The notes beneath the pieces were generated by a model. The model had not been told where the DNA came from. It did not search any database and saw only the letters and a list, made by a program, of their open reading frames with translations. Position numbers and translations under genes: made by a program. A stretch of DNA of 64,000 bases from Malurus cyaneus samueli (Eukaryota > Chordata > Aves > Passeriformes > Maluridae): the NCBI GenBank assembly GCA_009741485.1, contig CM019219.1, positions 31,181,200 through 31,245,199 of the forward strand, read 5' to 3'. Shown piece by piece: positions 43,701-52,471 of this stretch (position 1 is the first letter of the stretch; the number at the start of each line of letters is the position of its first letter).

Positions 43701-46449
43701 GATTTTGCAGTGATCTCCATGCCTGGGGTCCGGTGGCTTCTGTCGTGGGAAGCCTCAGGGAGCACTGGAGCATCGCTGAGAAGTCAGCCTGAAACAAGAG
43801 CAGAAAAAAGTGTCAGTGGTTGTCCTCTAAATCTTGTAGCATGTTTACTCTCAGAAAGTACAGCCACATTACCAGAAATCAATAGTTCTAGCAGCGTTCC
43901 TCCCTGGGAAACACACAGCTGCTTGGACACGCGGGAGGTGGTGAATCTTATAAAAGCCGAGGGAATACAAAGAGCTTTGGTACAAGGGCTTTGCTGCACT
44001 TTTAGCAGTGTACAAATGGAGGGCCCTTGACCTGGGCAGTCTTCTGGGGCTTGCTGATCATCCTTCATCTTTGATGTGCCCGAGGCTATGTGAGGCAAGA
44101 GGGGCTGGGGGAGGGTTTGTCTCATTAACTAATTTCTGCTTTGAAGTACCTGTGTTTAGTAAGAAAAACAGGTTGTGGTATGCAACAATAATATAAACAA
44201 GACTCTTCCTTTGGCTGTTTTGTGGAAAGGTTTGACTTCTAGTGCTGCTCATGAGTCTGACACATCCCAGCATTTCATTTGTTTTCTTCATGGAATCCTG
44301 GACTGGTTTGGGTTGGAAGGGACCTTAAAGACCACCTTGTTCCACCTCTCTTGCCATGGACAGGGACACTTTACACCAGGTCACTCCCAATCCCATCCAG
44401 CCTGGCCTTGGACATTTCCAGGGATCCAGGGGCAGCCACAGCTTCTCTGGGTAATGTGTGTCAGGGCCTCACCACTCTCACAGGGAAGAATTTCTTCCTA
44501 ATCTCTGAATCATGCTCGGGCAGTGGGAAAGCCATTCCTTCTTGTCCCATCATTCCATGCCCTTGTCCAAAGTCCCTCTCCAGCTGCCTTGGAGCCCCTT
44601 TAGGCACTGGAGGGGGCCCTCTACAAACCATAGTGCTCCTTGCCTACCAGCACACCTGCCACTCCCTCTGTTAGGAATGAGAGAGGTGGAGAGTGCTCTG
44701 TGAAGGAAATTAATATCAATATGAACAGCCATTGGGACAGGGACAGGTGATAAGGTTTGGAGTGCAGTGGGCATGATGGCAGAGTGCTGCTTCATTCTGG
44801 GGTCAGCCAAAACAAAAAGAGAAAGGTGACCAACCCCTTTTTACTACCATCTTTTATTAATGAGACATTTTATCCTAAGTCCTCCAACACGAACGTCGCA
44901 GGCTTTTGGGAACATAATTAATCTTTAATTGTATAAATCTTTAATTGTATGAAATGGAGTTTGTATCGCTGTCATCATTTCTCTTCTCTCTTTCCCTCCT
45001 CTCTCTGTTTGAGATGCTTCCTTAGCACAGCTTCTTTTCCACAGGGTGCTCTGCTTTAGGACAGTGACCCGGTGGAGCCACCATTCACAGTGTCCCTGGA
45101 AACCACGTTGCTGCCCTGGGGTCTCTTGCTCTGCCCCAAGACGGGCAGGGAGTCACTTTCCCTATGGCACTTTCCCTTTATGGAGTGACAGCAAACCCAG
45201 GAATTGTCCCGAAAGAAATCTAGCTGGTCTCCTCTGGAAAAAAAAAGGGTATTTACAAACTAGAATACTCTGGAGAGAACCAACAAAAGAGCAGTTGTGC
45301 CCAAATCAGTGCCAGGCAGAGCCAAATGCCTCTTTGGAGGAGGTGAAGTGCAGCCTTTCAGATGCTAAGTAGGTATTTGGGATTTCAGTCATTCCCTCTG
45401 TGGAGGAATTGATGCACCATTGGCTCTAGGAGGATTAATGTGTTGGCTTTGCTTCATGCCTTCTGTAAGGGCAGGAAGGGCTGTGGGACTGTGGCAAGCC
45501 CACGCCTGCAGGGCCAGATAGAAAATTGAATAGGAGGCAGATGGAATGGACATTTTGGGGATCTCCAAGGTGGGGAGATGTCGCTATGCAGGTTCTCTGT
45601 GACTCACAGCTCTCAGGTTAAACAGAGCTTCAAAATTAGCATCTCCACCGAGAAGCTTTTCCTGGGGCACAGCTGATGTTCCCAGGTAGAGCAATTTCCT
45701 GCTGCTTAATGGAACAGGAGGAGCATTTTACGCTTGGACACAATGCTTTTCCAGCAATAACTTCTTGTAAGAAATTCTGATGTCATTTTTTCGGTCTGCT
45801 CTGTAGGTTGGATTAATGGGCAAGGACACGCCCCCCGGGTGCCGGAGTTGGCTTGCTTTCCTTAATTTGCACTCAAGTCTTTGCTGAACAAAGACAGATT
45901 TGTTGAACAAAGCGGGGTCAGTGCTGATGTGGGGAGCCTTGTGCCTCTAGCCTGCTAGTTTGAATTAGGACTGAGCTGTAACTGTTAAGTCCTGCGTCCT
46001 GTGGCCTGGATTGGTACAAACCTCCTGGCCTCAATCCTTGCTCCTTGCAGAGCCTGCAGCCTCGAGAGCCACCCGGGGGTGGTGCCTCCCCACGCTCCCT
46101 CAGTGACACAAGCAGCAAAACGGGAGGTTTGAGCAGCTGCTGCTGTAGATAAAAAGGATTCAAGTGCAGTCTTTAGAGGGAAAAATAATATAAAAACCAG
46201 TTTCATTTAAAGGCAAACCCAGTCTGTGAGTGGAGGCTTTTGACAGGGCCAGCTCCTGCGAGAGAGCCATGGGCCAGCCGCAGGCTCCGTTTCTCTGGTG
46301 CCCTTCAAGTGTTTTTTTCTTCTCCCTTTCAGCTCTTCGAGAACTTCTACTTCGGGGAGGTGCAGCTGAACTCAGTGCGTCTCTCCCAGAGGTTCTCCTC
46401 GGATGCCTCTGGCTACTACGCCACGTCTGGGCAGCTGTGCTTCTCCTGA
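13672..46449 (+). CDS. ASCC1: Activating signal cointegrator 1 complex subunit 1
   Basis: ASCC1 is a nuclear subunit of the ASC-1 complex (with TRIP4, ASCC2 and ASCC3), acting in transcription coactivation and alkylation-damage repair. Nine coding exons join in frame to 353 codons plus stop: 13672-13780, 14904-15003, 15886-15983, 17182-17360, 23436-23572, 25669-25788, 29870-29991, 32128-32207 and 46333-46449, all with GT-AG sites. The protein starts MDVLRPPLIRIGGRVYRKN. A KH fold has its GxxG loop at about residues 74-77 (IIGKKGET). The AKAP18-like 2H phosphoesterase domain has both H-x-T motifs, HLT at about 178-180 and HAT at about 276-278, so catalytic or ligand-binding geometry looks intact. 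The C-terminus ends SGQLCFS. Length matches the roughly 357-residue human isoform. The start ATG follows a short 5' UTR (acceptor ttgcag at 13655) and the first exon must lie upstream, likely near the CpG island. Confidence 0.97.
14904..15003 (+). CDS. ASCC1: ASCC1 coding exon 2
   Basis: The exon has 100 nt, acceptor tcctggtag and donor gtgagc, and encodes GDCADEPCDAFVVEETERGF and PSPLYK, leading into the KH domain. Confidence 0.95.
15886..15983 (+). CDS. ASCC1: ASCC1 coding exon 3, KH GxxG loop
   Basis: The exon has 98 nt, acceptor cctcccag and donor gtgagt. It encodes YIIGKKGETKKRLETETRT and SIIIPKPGVEGEI, the nucleic-acid-binding loop and following strand of the KH fold. Confidence 0.96.
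17182..17360 (+). CDS. ASCC1: ASCC1 coding exon 4
   Basis: The exon has 179 nt, acceptor tccctgcag and donor gtaggg. It encodes VITGQQRSGVISARTRIDVL and QPFTHFLSFALNQPAIQEKF, the end of the KH fold and the start of the phosphoesterase-like domain. It exits in phase 0. Confidence 0.96.
20213..20235. repeat. (GT)n microsatellite
   Basis: An interrupted GT run (gtgtgtgtatgtgtgtgtgtg) lies in an ASCC1 intron. Confidence 0.9.
21485..21725. repeat. 120-bp direct duplication flanking a single N
   Basis: Bases 21485-21604 and 21606-21725 are the same 120-bp sequence with about two substitutions (tgggttcc/tgtgttcc and ttgtatcc/ttgcatcc). They are separated by exactly one ambiguous base at 21605. This is more likely a contig join whose overlap was not merged than a biological repeat. 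Confidence 0.9.
23436..23572 (+). CDS. ASCC1: ASCC1 coding exon 5, first H-x-T motif
   Basis: The exon has 137 nt, acceptor gatttgtag and donor gtaagt. It encodes DHGVSSSLFQNPAKLHLTLG; HLT is the first motif of the 2H fold. Confidence 0.96.
25669..25788 (+). CDS. ASCC1: ASCC1 coding exon 6
   Basis: The exon has 120 nt, acceptor gggttttag and donor gtgagt. It encodes the highly conserved AGIEYMNDDPAM and DVLYAKVHMKDGSN blocks. Confidence 0.97.
26500..26605 (+). mobile_element. CR1 LINE 3' end fragment
   Basis: Sense-orientation CR1 tail: ctggtctagtggaaggtgtc, tctgcccatggcagggttcg, gaaccagatgatctttaaca and ctaacccaaaccattg. Confidence 0.9.
27777..27995 (-). mobile_element. CR1 LINE 3' fragment, antisense
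   Basis: It begins cacagaatcatagaatagg and continues gttgaaagggacccatcagg, cattgagtccaactcgtggc, gagtgttgaaatgctcctgg and ccatcctctgggtgaagcac, the CR1 3' end in reverse. The wording matches the copy at 30239 better than the one at 44289, so these two share a subfamily. Confidence 0.92.
29870..29991 (+). CDS. ASCC1: ASCC1 coding exon 7, second H-x-T motif
   Basis: The exon has 122 nt, acceptor ccttcccag and donor gtatgt. It encodes LVERFVASGLMLKEWDRVKL followed by HATVMNTLFRKDP; HAT is the second motif of the 2H fold. Confidence 0.96.
29992..32127. other. ASCC1 intron 29992-32127
   Basis: A 2.1-kb intron in which the antisense CR1 at 30239-30665 is the only recognisable element. Confidence 0.7.
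30239..30665 (-). mobile_element. CR1 LINE 3' fragment, antisense, about 430 bp
   Basis: It begins agaatcatagaatatccaga and continues ggaagggacccacaaggatc, attgagtccaactcctggcc, gcagtgcacgaccaccctct, ctccagccattcccttgggt and ttgctcctcatggagggaca. It is the longest CR1 piece of this subfamily here, in an ASCC1 intron. Confidence 0.92.
32128..32207 (+). CDS. ASCC1: ASCC1 coding exon 8
   Basis: The exon has 80 nt, acceptor tctctacag and donor gtcagt. The first half (TEERSNTMTGKSS) looks poorly conserved against the human protein as I recall it; the second (FKERESFNGRNILK) is strongly conserved. Confidence 0.92.
41376..41403. repeat. (GT)n microsatellite
   Basis: A pure GT run of about 13 units lies in the last ASCC1 intron. 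Its counterpart in the duplicated block is at 57847-57872 and carries one interruption. Confidence 0.95.
44289..44625 (-). mobile_element. CR1 LINE 3' fragment, antisense
   Basis: Reverse-strand CR1 landmarks: ggtttgggttggaagggacc, ttaaagaccaccttgttcca, cttgccatggacagggacac, cagccacagcttctctgggt, gggaagaatttcttcctaat and aaagtccctctccagctgcc. A degraded copy lies at 60606-60915. Confidence 0.93.
46333..46449 (+). CDS. ASCC1: ASCC1 last coding exon
   Basis: The acceptor ccctttcag ends at 46332. The 117 nt encode LFENFYFGEVQLNSVRLSQR and end SGQLCFS-TGA. A degraded duplicate of this exon lies at 62488-62598. Confidence 0.96.
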   Translation, partial: LFENFYFGEVQLNSVRLSQRFSSDASGYYATSGQLCFS

Positions 46450-46901
46450 GGTGGCTGTGGTGGGTCTGCTCTGAGCATGAATCCTCAGTGAAATGTTTTA
46501 TAGGATCTGAATCTTGGATGGGAACCTGGGAACTTCAAGCAGAGATGCCTCATGACCCCTCGGAAGCATGGGAGCCATAGCATTTCTCTGCAGCTTTTCC
46601 TATACCTGTTGCCTGCCCTCTCCATGGGGATTGCCAGGCTTCTTCCTCCTCCTCTCCCCAAAATGTCACCAAGTTGCCTGTTGAATGTCTGTGGATTGTT
46701 TGCTTTCTGAGAAAACAACTAGAAGTATGGCTTTTGGGGCACTGGGAATGTTTAAACATGGCTGTATTTCAGAGGAAGGAAGTTTGTTCTTAAAATAAGT
46801 ATTTAAAATCCAGGAGAGCTTCCCCGGAGCACGATTTAACGATATTGAGGTCAGGCATTGCTTGGATCTCCAGCAGTGTGCCTGTGTGATGTAGATCTCC
46901 A

Positions 46902-46907
46902 AATAAA
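46902..46907 (+). terminator. ASCC1: Candidate polyadenylation signal of ASCC1
   Basis: An AATAAA lies 453 bp after the stop codon, followed within 30 bp by a GT-rich stretch (agtgttgatctcctgttg). The 3' UTR would be about 470 nt. The hexamer is also present in the duplicate at 63021. Confidence 0.65.
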
Positions 46908-46909
46908 TT

Positions 46910-48450
46910 AATTCCCTTCAAAAGCAAAGTGTTGATCTCCTGTTGCATTGATAGTTTCTGTAATTAAACTTCCAGCACACAACTAGGATAATAAGAAAGC
47001 GTTGATGGTAAGAGCTCTTTCCAGTGACCGTTTTGGAGCGTGTCAAAAAAACATATGCCTTGTAGGTGGTTTCTCCATTAAAAGCAACACCAAGCTCTTT
47101 GATTCTATTGTGAATCCTTCAGAGATCTCAAGACAACGTTGTTTTTTCCTGTAAATCTCCACGTTTGGTAAAAATAGCGGCGCAGGCTTTCAACTTGCCC
47201 TAGGATGAACACTTCGAAAAATGGAAGGTGCTGGTGCTTGGGTGTTCCGAGACAAAACAGGTGCTGCTGCCCATTCCTAGTCTCTTCCATGGATATGCAA
47301 TCACACTGGTAGAGGTGGAGAGTGTCTCAGCTGGGGAATAGGGATGCTCCAGCAGAACCCACCTGTCCTAGTGATCATTTCTAAGGGGTCTTCATCCCAT
47401 TTCCTCCCTGCAGAGGGAGGTGGCTGTGTGGTCACGCACAAACAGCACTGGGAGTCGTTCAGGAATTGGGACTGCTTTCCTTTCTCCCCCCAAATGTGTT
47501 GCTGTTTGCCTTTCCCAGACCAAATTGCCTGTCTGCTTTCAAGCCTGCCTGCCAGGCAATCAAATCATCTGTGCTTTTGCCGGCTGCCCTTGGTTGTACC
47601 CAGTTACAATTTTTGTGTCCGTTTCCTCGGAGTCAAACGCCTCTGTGCTCTCCAAAAGCTGCCTTCCGAACGGTTCCCTCAGCAAGCAGAGCACCAGCAC
47701 ACACTCACAGGGAGGTGCTGAGAGCACTTAACACCGGTTGCTGTCATCTTTCCGCCAGCCTGAAGAGGTACTTGCAAATCTTGTCGGAACAGACCTGGGA
47801 GCTGCTCACGCAGCCGCCAGGGAAGGGGAGATGCACCTTGGAAGGCTTCTGCCTGATGGGTTTTTAACGACTCTCACCAAGAAGTTGAGGCAAACACGGA
47901 TTTTTGACAATTGGAGCGTACTCCTCTTCCCACTTGTGTAAACATTATTTCAGTGACAATTCTTTAGGAAGCTGGTTGAATTTCGCTGGTAAGCAGCTTA
48001 TCCCGCTGCTCTAGCTTGGCACAGCAAAATTCATTTCACACCTCTTTCCCCAGGCAGAATTAAGGGATCCTGATATTTTCCCTGTCACCAGTGGGGTTTG
48101 CCAGCAGTTATCCCTCCCATCCTGAGGGTCCTGGGAAGGAGAAGAAAAGCTGGATGTGTGCTGTGGCATCCCTGGCTGAAGCTGTGCCGGAGCTGTAGCT
48201 GAGGTGAATTGTCACTTGTTGCCCACCCAGACTTCACCCTGCAGAGAGAAGGGGGAAATCCAAAAGCAAAACCTTGGAATAGGGGTGGGAGTCTTCCCTG
48301 GAGCCCTGAAATGCTGTGCTGGCATGGCTGATGAAGGGGTCAGCACTGTCAGTAGGCAAGCGTGCCAAGGTAGGCCGACTGCCAAACGGCAGTGGCCAGC
48401 CATGCTCGCAGCCAAATTGCTGGTGGGTCCAGACGTGCTTGGCCCCACAG
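46910..48450. other. Intergenic region downstream of ASCC1
   Basis: Ordinary mixed-composition DNA with no gene or repeat recognised. The first kilobase (to 47932) is part of the segment repeated at the window end. Confidence 0.65.
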
Positions 48451-50765
48451 TCCTTATTACTCTGAAGCCTAAAGCGTTGCCAGGCGGTCTGGTCCCTCGT
48501 ACTCCGCCCCGGTTCGGCCGTCCCAAGCACGAAAGAAGTGTCGCCGGAAGGGTCGGCCAGAGGCGCGCATTGGCTGCTGGGGCTCCGTCGCGCTCACCCG
48601 CGGTGCCGCGCGGCGGTGCCCGGAGCTGCCAGGTCGCGCCCCGCCACCGGCCGACCTTCGCACGCACCCGGGGCTGACTCTAGCGCAGCTGCAGGCGCAA
48701 GATCGCCCAGTGCGCGGAGCCGAGAGCACGCGATGAACGCCGGGGTCACACGTGAGACCAGAACAGTTGACCGCGGGGCGTATCCGGTGTCGCACCGTTC
48801 TGCGCGGGTGTCTGCGGCACATGGCTGGGCCACGACCCCTGGCGGAGGCGGCCGACGAGCACGCTGATGCGTACCGACACTGACCTGGGCTCCCTGGCTG
48901 ACAACCATCGGCCCACCCGCCGCCCCGCCGCCCTGCTCACCGCCCGCCGGCCCGCCACCGCCCCCTACCATGGGGCCCCAGCTCGCGAGCGGCGGATGAG
49001 CCAGGCAGAATGTATCGGGAGGGCCACGCAGCACTGGATGCCCCTCGTGGCCAGACAGTCGTCCAGCACAGGACGGCAGATCAAACCACTGACACAACGC
49101 TCTACGCACAAGTGAGGTGCACCGCGCCAGCTCAGCGGGCGGGGGGCGGGACGAAAGCGAGCCCTCCGTCCAACGGAGCGGACTCCGCAGCGCCGTGCCC
49201 CTCCCGACACTCCCGACTAGCCCGCAACGCTGCGGCTGCGAAGCAGCGCGATCCTCTCTCCTCCTCCGTTCGGGCCGAGTCGGGAGCGAGCGGACTGGAA
49301 TGCGCGGATGCACGAGGATGCCCGCATGATCCCGGAACTAGCGAAGGCACCGTGGGAGGCCTGCATGCACCGGTACCCGGAGGATCTCCGCGTCGCGGTA
49401 CCCCGACGTGGAGCTCACCTCAAGCTCCGGCACGCGCGGCCTATCTCTCCTGCCGAAGTGCCACAAGGAGTCGTGCGGTCGGCCTATATCCATTGCCACT
49501 CCGGGATCACAAAAGCGGCAGAACTACTGATTGCCATACGCCGACGTCCTACCCGCGCACCGGAAGCGGTGCTGAAGTCGGGGACGAGCTTGCGCCTCCT
49601 TCCTGTTGCCTTGACCACACACTACCGGGGGTGCAGCAGGCGTCCACCCCTGACCACCTGTGGTGCATCCCTAAAGCACGGGAAGAGAATCGCGGTAGAG
49701 TGCGTGCGCCGGACCCCTCAGCCTCAGGGATGACAGCTCACGCCATGAAATTCGAACGGCACGGGCAGATGTCTCGGCGGTAACCGATCGACGCCCCCAG
49801 GTGCCCCCAACGCGGCCCAGAACCGCGCTGCACGCGTGTCGCACCATGGAGGCTCTGGCCCTCCACGACGTGCCGACGGATCCGGAGGAGCCATCGCACC
49901 CTGGCGCTCCACAGCAGCTCGGTGCCCCGGCACTGCGGCGACGAGGGGGGCGGGGCAGGGAGGGAGGATGCGGGCCACTGCCCGGGGCGAGCCGGCAACA
50001 CCTGGCTACACCGGGCGAGTCCGAAACTCGTCCACCCACCTGCCCTGGGTTACCGCCACGAGTCGGGGTGGCCCTACGTGCTTCGCCGGCGCAAACACGC
50101 CTCGATGGCTCTAGCTCCAGCCCCTAACTTTTATGGGGCAGTCGCGTGAGCTTTTCCCTGGGCTCGGTGTTAACCTAACAAACCGCCACTCGCTGTTCGC
50201 TTCGGGCCTAAGGGGACGAGTGGCCTGGCTTGGCTGAGGCGCCCAAGTCGAGGGAGACACCAGCAAATGCGACTGCGAGGACGCCCGAGCCCGCGGAAGA
50301 GGGGGCACACACTCCGCGCTACCCCGAGCACGAAAGCCCCGACGCGACCGCGCAACACCACGGCACACGCGCCACCGGCCCCCCTCGGATGGCACACCCG
50401 CCGCCCCGCCCGCAGGCGCAGCCCGCTGGTCATGTCGTATCAGAAGGCGTTCGCAGCGGTGATCGGGTCTACCAGCTGTGGATAGCCGAGGCACGGACTG
50501 GACGGAACTGGATGCGAGTGTAGCTGAGGAGATCGGATGGCATCGGACTGGACGATGGATGGATATGCGACTGGAGTTCAGCGTGTTAAAAGACCGACAC
50601 AGGTGCTTCGCAGAGGATATCTCGCAACTGCAGGAGCGCCTTTGGCAGTCGCAGCGGGGCACGCGACCCCCAATGCCAACACCAGTTAGGGGGGCAGAGA
50701 CGGGTGAAGGTGCAAAAGATGGAGTAAATCCCCCCGGAGACCCGCGCAAAGCGCCCGCTGGCTAA
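48450..50765. other. CpG-dense block of unknown identity
   Basis: About 2.3 kb is extremely rich in CpG on both edges and throughout, with abrupt changes from ordinary DNA at about 48.4 kb and back near 50.8 kb. Open frames of 140-260 codons occur on both strands (minus 49313-48594; plus 49010-49783; minus 50749-50111), but none shows a domain, signal peptide or splice structure I recognise. By position it could be the SPOCK2 promoter island, since SPOCK2 exons follow on the plus strand, yet neither a testican signal peptide nor the exon ending WNRFRD was found in it. Alternatives are contaminant or poorly resolved gap-fill sequence. Confidence 0.5.
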
Positions 50766-51799
50766 CACCAGCACCGGGCACCTGGATGGCTGCGGATGCC
50801 CGAGGGGAGCACATGCGGACGTGCCCCCGTGGCACTGAGCATCCCCAAGGGGGTTCAGAGCCGAGGGATCCCCACCCCTGAGCACTGGCAGCACACGTGG
50901 GGCCCTCCCTGCCGTGACACGGCCGCCAGGCTTGGGGAGGCTGCAGCCATGCTGGCGGTTAGTGTGGATTAATGAGCAAATCCATGGATTTGTGGGGTTT
51001 TGGGCTGAGCAGCCCCGGTGGAGGGATGCACGGGGAGGAGGCCGGCGGCCGTGGCCAGAGCCGCGCCGCAGGGAGCTGCCGGGCGGGCGCCGCAGTGTTA
51101 CCAATCATGGCCCGGGAACGCGGCTATCGATTGCGGTGCAAACGCCGCCGTGCCGGAGCGAAACATCCCTTCCGGAGCTGCCTCCTGCCTCCCGTGCCTC
51201 TGCTTTCAGCTGCCACCCCAAACCCGGGGTGGCAGGGACACTCCTGCCTTATCGCAAAGCCCACCCCGCAACAACCCGTGGGGCGGGCCATGCTGCCTGC
51301 CGGGAGGTTTTGAATCCCTGTTGTTCCCGCACACCCCCGGGATGCTTTCAGGGTCCTGTGGGAGCCCCTCTGCCTCCCCAGGCAGCGACATCCATCTTGG
51401 CCCACTGCTTCTAGGCTCACTATTGAAGAATCAGGGTGGCAGCACCACGGGGATCCCATGAGGGCCTCCCGGGGCTCCCAAGGGCTTCCTCCACCCAACG
51501 CCTTTTCCACCCCTATTGCCTGGCTTTCCCAGCTGGCTGATGGGCTTTATCCTGTGTAAAGGCTCTCCAGGATTATAGGTCTAGAGCCAGAGATGGGGGA
51601 GCACACTGGGGGTCGTTGCCAGTGATATCCAGGGCTGGTGACAAGAGCTTTGGGCGCCAGAAAGCTGGGGTGCCCCAGTGACACTGGGTGCCTGTCACCA
51701 AGGGCTGGGAGCAGGGCTTTGGGCTGCCCCAGAGCTGATGGTGGGCACTCTCTCTCTTTTCTCGATGCTGGCTGGGCCATGTCGCTGTCGTGCTGCCAG
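50766..51799. other. Probable SPOCK2 intron
   Basis: Moderately GC-rich DNA upstream of the first recognised SPOCK2 exon. No exon, repeat or RNA gene is recognised. Confidence 0.5.
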
Positions 51800-51808
51800 G
51801 AGGTGGAG
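51800..51808 (+). CDS. SPOCK2: SPOCK2 9-nt microexon (Glu-Val-Glu)
   Basis: gaggtggag lies between a tgctgccag acceptor (ending 51799) and a gtgagc donor (51809). It encodes EVE, the residues expected between FRD and DDYIKSW in testicans, and keeps the frame at phase 0. Confidence 0.8.
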
Positions 51809-52446
51809 GTGAGCTCGAGGGGCTGCCGAGGGGTGACATCCCGCTTTTGGGGGGAGGCTGCTCCCCTCCCTGCTTCCCACCCTCCCTCTGTGGAGGGACC
51901 TGCGGGTGTGTGCAGCGGGAGCCTCTCCGGGCCGGTGGCCCCTAGTGAAGTGGTGGCACGCCTGGCCCGGTGTCACCTTTCCCACCACCTGCACTTATCC
52001 AGGCTCTCCCCAATTTGCAGGATGACTACATCAAGAGCTGGGAGGACAACCAGCCCGGGGATGAAGGTACCGCTGGGATGGGGCATAGTGGGCTTGGTGC
52101 CAGCCAGTGCAGGAGGGTCACACTTTCTGCTTGCACCCCCCGGGCTTTCCCTTTCCGCCTGGGAGCGGCGGTGGCGCCGGTGCGAGCCGGGAAGCGGCAG
52201 CTGGTGCCGAGGCGGCTGTCCAGCTGCGGTTTGAATGGCGCTTTGTGCCGGCCGGCTGGTGGCCAGCGCTGCCGGGGCTCCCCTGAGGGCTCCCCGCCTG
52301 CTCCACTGCCAGCCCCCCGTCCCTCTCTGCCTCCCCCAGCCTGGACACCACCAAGGACCCCTGTCAGAAGGTGAAGTGCAGCCGGCACAAGGTGTGCGTT
52401 GGCGCAGGGCTACCAGCGCGCCATGCTGCATCAGCCGCAAGGAGAG
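51800..52446 (+). CDS. SPOCK2: Testican-2, internal exons only
   Basis: SPOCK2 encodes a secreted chondroitin/heparan-sulfate proteoglycan of the SPARC family with follistatin-like/Kazal, EF-hand and thyroglobulin domains. Three plus-strand exons are visible: a 9-nt microexon 51800-51808 (EVE), 52021-52066 (DDYIKSWEDNQPGDE) and 52340-52446 (DTTKDPCQKVKCSRHKVC), which enters the cysteine-rich follistatin-like domain and stops at a run of Ns. The residues match testican-2 and not SPOCK1 or SPOCK3, which read DDYF. The third exon is not cleanly in frame: one base appears missing just after the acceptor, and one extra base each is present after KVCV and before the CISRK-like end. These look like sequence errors next to the gap. 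Upstream exons (signal peptide to WNRFRD) were not found, and downstream exons are replaced by the duplicated block. Confidence 0.88.
52021..52066 (+). CDS. SPOCK2: SPOCK2 exon DDYIKSWEDNQPGDE
   Basis: The exon has 46 nt, acceptor caatttgcag and donor gtaccg. All 15 complete codons fit testican-2, with proline where I recall a second glutamine in the human protein. Confidence 0.92.
52340..52446 (+). CDS. SPOCK2: SPOCK2 follistatin-like exon, truncated at gap
   Basis: The acceptor ctcccccag ends at 52339. The frame for DTTKDPCQKVKCSRHKVC is clear. Afterwards two single-base insertions relative to the family break it, and the exon runs into 25 Ns without a donor. Confidence 0.82.
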
Positions 52447-52471
52447 NNNNNNNNNNNNNNNNNNNNNNNNN
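52447..52471. other. Assembly gap of 25 Ns
   Basis: A run of exactly 25 N separates the SPOCK2 exon from the duplicated ASCC1 sequence. A fixed small N count usually marks an unsized join. Confidence 1.

Larger units (their letters stand above)
32208..46332. other. ASCC1 final intron, 14.1 kb
   Basis: This is the largest intron of the gene. It holds one CR1 fragment (44289-44625), a (GT)n tract (41376-41403) and AT-rich segments that look non-repetitive, such as 33955-34010 and 44915-44960. I found no nested gene or RNA gene. The part from 35562 onward is repeated in degraded form at the end of the window. Confidence 0.7.

Noticed and set aside
48594..49783. Long open frames (239 codons minus, 257 codons plus) in the CpG-dense block, and a faint integrase-like HCHSGITKAAELL stretch at about 49.5 kb
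   Set aside because: The resemblance is a single short stretch without the zinc-finger cysteines, catalytic residues, LTRs or neighbouring retroviral frames. Frames on both strands suggest composition.
50478..50765. Coiled-coil-looking 95-codon frame (FSVLKDRHRCFAEDISQLQE) at the end of the CpG-dense block
   Set aside because: It looks somewhat protein-like but matches no family I know, has no splice sites I can support, and lies in the block whose authenticity is doubtful.
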